Shown piece by piece: positions 60,932 through 64,000 of a stretch of DNA of 64,000 bases (positions within the stretch are counted from its first letter, which is position 1; the number at the start of each line of letters is the position of its first letter). The notes beneath the pieces are model-generated. The model was not told where the DNA came from. It saw only the letters and a list, made by a program, of their open reading frames with translations, and did no database searches. Source of the stretch: an uncultured Acidimicrobiales bacterium (GTDB lineage: Bacteria > Actinomycetota > Acidimicrobiia > Acidimicrobiales > SHLQ01); the NCBI GenBank assembly GCA_938038815.1, contig CALHTF010000032.1, forward strand, positions 1 to 64,000, given 5' to 3'. The position numbers and the translations under genes are program-made.

Positions 60932-63336
60932 TGACCACCACCCACCCAACGGCTCGCCCTCTCGACGATCTCCTCGCCGAGGCTCGCTCGATCCGCGACG
61001 CACAGTTCGGCACCCGCATCACCTACTCGCCCAAGGTGTTCATCCCGCTGACGATGTTGTGCCAGGACAAGTGCGGCTACTGCACCTTTGCCCAACCGCC
61101 GGCTCGACTCGACAACGTGTACCTCTCGCCCGAACAGGTGACCGAGATCGCCAAGGCCGGAGCCCAGGTTGGGTGCCACGAGGCGCTGTTCACCCTCGGC
61201 GAACGCCCCGAACTTCGCTACCCGGCGGCTGCCGAATGGCTTGCCGCCCACGGGTACGAATCGACCGTCGACTACTTGGCCGCCATGGCCCAATTGGTGA
61301 TCGATGAGTCTGGCCTGCTCCCCCACGCCAACGCGGGCGCCCTCACCACCGACGAACTGACGAAGCTCCGCAAGGTGTCGGCATCGCAGGGGATGATGAT
61401 CGAGTCGCTCAACCCGAACCTGGACGCCCACCGAGGATCGCCCGACAAAACCCCGGAGCGACGGCTCGCCACGCTCGAAGCGGCTGGCGAATTACAGATC
61501 CCGTTCACCACCGGCATCCTCATCGGTATCGGGGAGTCCCGACAAGACCGCATCGATGCCCTCGAGGCGATCGCCGAATCGCATCGGCGCCACGGCCACA
61601 TCCAAGAAGTCATCGTGCAGAACTTCTTGCCCAAAGACGGCACGTCGATGCACAACCACCCGCCCTGCCCGCGGCCCGACTACCTCGAAGCCATCGCCTT
61701 GGCCCGCACCATCTTGCCGGCCGCCATCCATCTGCAAGCACCCCCGAACCTCTCCGACGATTTCGGCGACCTACTCGATGCCGGCATCGACGACTGGGGC
61801 GGCGTGTCGCCGGTTACCGCCGACCATGTGAACCCCGAACGCCCGTGGCCCGACCTTGATCGCCTGGCCGAAGTAACCGAAGCCCACGGCTACGTTCTGG
61901 CCCCCCGCCTGACGATCTATCCCGAGTACGCACTCGACAGCGACCGGTTCCTCGACGAAGCAATGCGCTTCCCGGTGCTCGACCGCTCCGACGCCGAGAG
62001 CCTCGGGCGCGACGACCCAGGTTCGTGCCTTCCTGAACGCACCATGGAAAACGCGAGGGCCAACGATGGCGCTGACGTGTTGGTAATCGGCGAAGAGTCG
62101 ACCCAGTGGTACTCCGGCTCCAACAACGAACCACCCGTGCTCGTACCGGCCGCCGGCCGGGCATCGGCCGGAGGAGCGGTTGGCGAAGTCCTCCAAGGCG
62201 TCGCGGCCGGCCAGGAGGTCGGCCACCAAGAGATCGTCACGTTGTTCAGCGCCCGGGGACCCGAGGTAAACGCGGTGGCCGAGGTCGCCGACCAACTCCG
62301 CGCCGAAGCGGTCGGCGATGTAGTGACCTGGGTTTCGAACCGCAACATCAACTACACGAACGTGTGCACGTTCAAGTGCCGGTTCTGCGGCTTCTCCAAA
62401 GGCCCGATGAGCCTCAACCTCCGCGGCACGCCCTACCTGCTCACCATCGATGACATCGCCGACCGAGTTCGCGAAGCCGCCGAAATGGGCGCTACCGAGG
62501 TGTGCTTGCAAGGCGGTATTCACCCCGATTTCGACGGCGACTACTACATCGACGTGACCCAAGCAGTGAAGAACGCCGTGCCCGATATGCACGTGCATGG
62601 CTTCACCGCCCTCGAAGTCACCGAAGGCGCGAAGCGACTCGACGAACCGCTGGCCGACTACCTCAAGCGCATGATGGCCGCCGGACTGCGGTCGCTGCCG
62701 GGCACCGCCGCCGAGATCCTCGACGACGACATTCGCGAGATCCTGTGCCCCGACAAAACCAACTCCGAAGAGTGGCTCGAGGCGCACCGCATTGCCCACA
62801 GCGTCGGCCTGCGCTCGAACATCACGATCATGTTCGGCACCGTCGAACAACCCGAACACTGGGCCACCCACATGATCCGTACCCGCGACCTCCAGAAAGA
62901 AACGGGTGGCTTCACCGAGTTTGTCGGCCTGCCGTTTGTCCACATGGCGTCGCCCATCTACCTGCAACGCAAGGCCCGCCGAGGCCCGACCTTCCGAGAG
63001 ATGTTGCTCATGCACGCGGTCGCTCGCATTGCGTACCACGGCCTGATCGACAACATCCAAGGCTCGTGGGTCAAGGGCGGCTTCTCCACCATCCGCCAAC
63101 TCCTGCAAGCCGGGGTCAACGACCTGGGCGGAACGCTGATCAACGAGAACATCTCGCGAGCCGCAGGTGCCGAGCACGGCCAAGAAGTCGGTGCCGACGA
63201 CTTCGCCAAACTCGTCGAACCGCTGGGCCGCACCCTAGTGCAGCGCAGCACGCTCTACGACCGGCTCGACAACCCACCGAAGCTCGAAGTCGTCCCCGCC
63301 CGGACCCGCATCCCGCTGTCGCTCGCTAGCGACTAG
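60931..63336 (+). CDS. fbiC: Bifunctional FO synthase FbiC (CofG-CofH fusion)
   Basis: 801 residues with two radical-SAM halves. The first (CofG part) has C44-x-x-x-C48-x-x-C51 (LTMLCQDKCGYCTFAQ); the second (CofH part) has C479-x-x-x-C483-x-x-C486 (TNVCTFKCRFCGFSKG). Each cluster generates a 5'-deoxyadenosyl radical. Together they join tyrosine and 5-amino-6-ribitylaminouracil into FO, the chromophore of coenzyme F420. Downstream F420 genes (fbiA, fbiB) are not in view. It is coupled to the hxlR gene, which may control it. Confidence 0.96.
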   Translation: MTTTHPTARPLDDLLAEARSIRDAQFGTRITYSPKVFIPLTMLCQDKCGYCTFAQPPARLDNVYLSPEQVTEIAKAGAQVGCHEALFTLGERPELRYPAAAEWLAAHGYESTVDYLAAMAQLVIDESGLLPHANAGALTTDELTKLRKVSASQGMMIESLNPNLDAHRGSPDKTPERRLATLEAAGELQIPFTTGILIGIGESRQDRIDALEAIAESHRRHGHIQEVIVQNFLPKDGTSMHNHPPCPRPDYLEAIALARTILPAAIHLQAPPNLSDDFGDLLDAGIDDWGGVSPVTADHVNPERPWPDLDRLAEVTEAHGYVLAPRLTIYPEYALDSDRFLDEAMRFPVLDRSDAESLGRDDPGSCLPERTMENARANDGADVLVIGEESTQWYSGSNNEPPVLVPAAGRASAGGAVGEVLQGVAAGQEVGHQEIVTLFSARGPEVNAVAEVADQLRAEAVGDVVTWVSNRNINYTNVCTFKCRFCGFSKGPMSLNLRGTPYLLTIDDIADRVREAAEMGATEVCLQGGIHPDFDGDYYIDVTQAVKNAVPDMHVHGFTALEVTEGAKRLDEPLADYLKRMMAAGLRSLPGTAAEILDDDIREILCPDKTNSEEWLEAHRIAHSVGLRSNITIMFGTVEQPEHWATHMIRTRDLQKETGGFTEFVGLPFVHMASPIYLQRKARRGPTFREMLLMHAVARIAYHGLIDNIQGSWVKGGFSTIRQLLQAGVNDLGGTLINENISRAAGAEHGQEVGADDFAKLVEPLGRTLVQRSTLYDRLDNPPKLEVVPARTRIPLSLASD

Positions 63337-63378
63337 CGCCACGAGGCGGGCAAGAACCTGATTTCGGAGCCCGGCCAG

Positions 63379-63384
63379 TAGGAT
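63379..63384 (+). promoter_or_regulatory. -10 box (TAGGAT) for the LOG-family gene
   Basis: TAGGAT ends 6 nt before the ATG at 63391; leaderless arrangement. Confidence 0.45.
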
Positions 63385-63390
63385 TCCAGC

Positions 63391-64000
63391 ATGGAATCAC
63401 TACCTCGATACCGCACGGGCGACGAAGGTCTCGACCGCGCAATTTCAGAGATCATTGAGCTCAGCGGCGCCGCCGATGACCACGACATGTTGTTCGAGAC
63501 CATCGTCTCGACGCTGCGCATGGGTCGCGAGCGGGTTGGGCGAGGCGATCTCAAGCTCGTCAACGCGGCGCTGAAAGAACTTCGCTACGCATTCCTGGTC
63601 TTTGAGCCGTACCGAAACTCCAAGAAGTGCACCATCTTCGGATCGGCTCGCACCCAGCCGTCGGAGGCCTCCTACGTGTGCGCTCGCGACTTTGGCGAGG
63701 CAATGGCCGCCCAAGACTGGATGGTCATGACCGGAGCCGGACCCGGCATTATGGCCGCCGGCCTCGAAGGCGCAGGCACCGAAAACAGCTTCGGCATCAA
63801 CATCCAGCTGCCGTTTGAGTCGGGAGCCAACGAGTTCATCGCCGGCGACCCCAAGCTCATCAACTTCCGGTACTTCTTCACCCGCAAACTCACCTTCATG
63901 AAGGAGTCGCACGGCTACGCCCTGCTTCCCGGTGGCTTCGGCACCATGGACGAGGCGTTCGAGCTGCTGACGCTGATGCAAACCGGCAAGACCTTCCTCG
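63391..64000 (+). CDS. LOG-family protein (nucleoside 5'-monophosphate phosphoribohydrolase type), cut by right edge
   Basis: About 203 residues seen, C-terminus missing. The Rossmann-like lysine-decarboxylase-family (LOG/TIGR00730) motifs are present: CTIFGSARTQPSEASYVCAR, WMVMTGAGPGIMAAGLEGAG and the signature LLPGGFGTMDEAFELLTLMQ. Relatives cleave cytokinin nucleotides or nucleoside monophosphates; despite older labels they are not lysine decarboxylases. A ~65-residue helical N-terminal extension (ISEIIELSGAADDHDMLFET) precedes the fold. Confidence 0.88.
   Translation, partial: MESLPRYRTGDEGLDRAISEIIELSGAADDHDMLFETIVSTLRMGRERVGRGDLKLVNAALKELRYAFLVFEPYRNSKKCTIFGSARTQPSEASYVCARDFGEAMAAQDWMVMTGAGPGIMAAGLEGAGTENSFGINIQLPFESGANEFIAGDPKLINFRYFFTRKLTFMKESHGYALLPGGFGTMDEAFELLTLMQTGKTFL

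Noticed and set aside
61771-63183. Long minus-strand frame opposite fbiC
   Set aside because: Both radical-SAM motifs are on the plus strand; the minus frame has no recognisable domain.
1-64000. tRNA or rRNA genes, insertion sequences, prophage
   Set aside because: I scanned for T-loop words, rRNA-like blocks, transposase motifs and phage genes and recognised none; a tRNAscan run would be the proper test.

Overview
The window looks like chromosome of a high-GC Gram-positive actinobacterium, probably of the Acidimicrobiia type. This is inferred from gene content, not from a marker gene. It carries a complete Pup-proteasome system, the twin-arginine translocase next to HelY, and a fused CofG-CofH FO synthase for coenzyme F420. 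Many starts sit 6-11 nt behind a TANNNT -10 box, a leaderless-transcript pattern typical of actinobacteria. I recognised no rRNA, tRNA, transposase, phage gene or CRISPR array.

Region 1 (1-28 kb) is mixed accessory and metabolic DNA: a giant secreted serine hydrolase cut by the left edge, lipoproteins, a FadJ-type beta-oxidation enzyme, an ABC exporter pair, YqeY, a fused MFS/spermidine-synthase-like protein, an isochorismatase-MFS pair, a Tat-exported animal-type haem peroxidase, a crotonase, a PPOX-class protein, a PQQ-type sugar dehydrogenase, an ECF sigma factor with a membrane-anchored partner, and an RGG-rich candidate RNA-binding protein.

Region 2 (28-53 kb) is mostly minus strand and follows the known mycobacterial order mpa-dop-pup-prcB-prcA ... 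pafA-pafB-pafC ... tatA-tatC-helY. Pup is made with a C-terminal Gln, Dop deamidates it, PafA ligates it to targets, and the ARC/Mpa ATPase (ending GQYL) feeds the PrcAB core. PafB/PafC are WYL regulators of the DNA-damage response. Non-proteasome genes sit inside this block: a plant-arginase-like ureohydrolase, an XRE regulator, a signal peptidase I with a very long Pro/Ala tail, and a tandem ThyX-like protein. Two copies of a ~234-nt element that looks like a structured RNA lie here, one beside thyX and one between pafA and pafB. The pafA-pafB gap also holds a 75-bp direct duplication and a 13-bp tandem array.

Region 3 (50-64 kb) has a P450-type ferredoxin, a trmI/protease pair, small membrane proteins, a Lon-N protein coupled to a D,D-carboxypeptidase, a FIST protein, transketolase-transaldolase (pentose phosphate), an HxlR regulator translationally coupled to fbiC, and a LOG-family gene cut by the right edge.

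Genes are densely packed, with many 1-4 nt ATGA/GTGA/TAATG overlaps. The only gaps above 300 bp are 29,897-30,390 and 41,490-42,121, and both carry the repeated RNA-like element. The 50,144-50,431 gap is a divergent promoter region.
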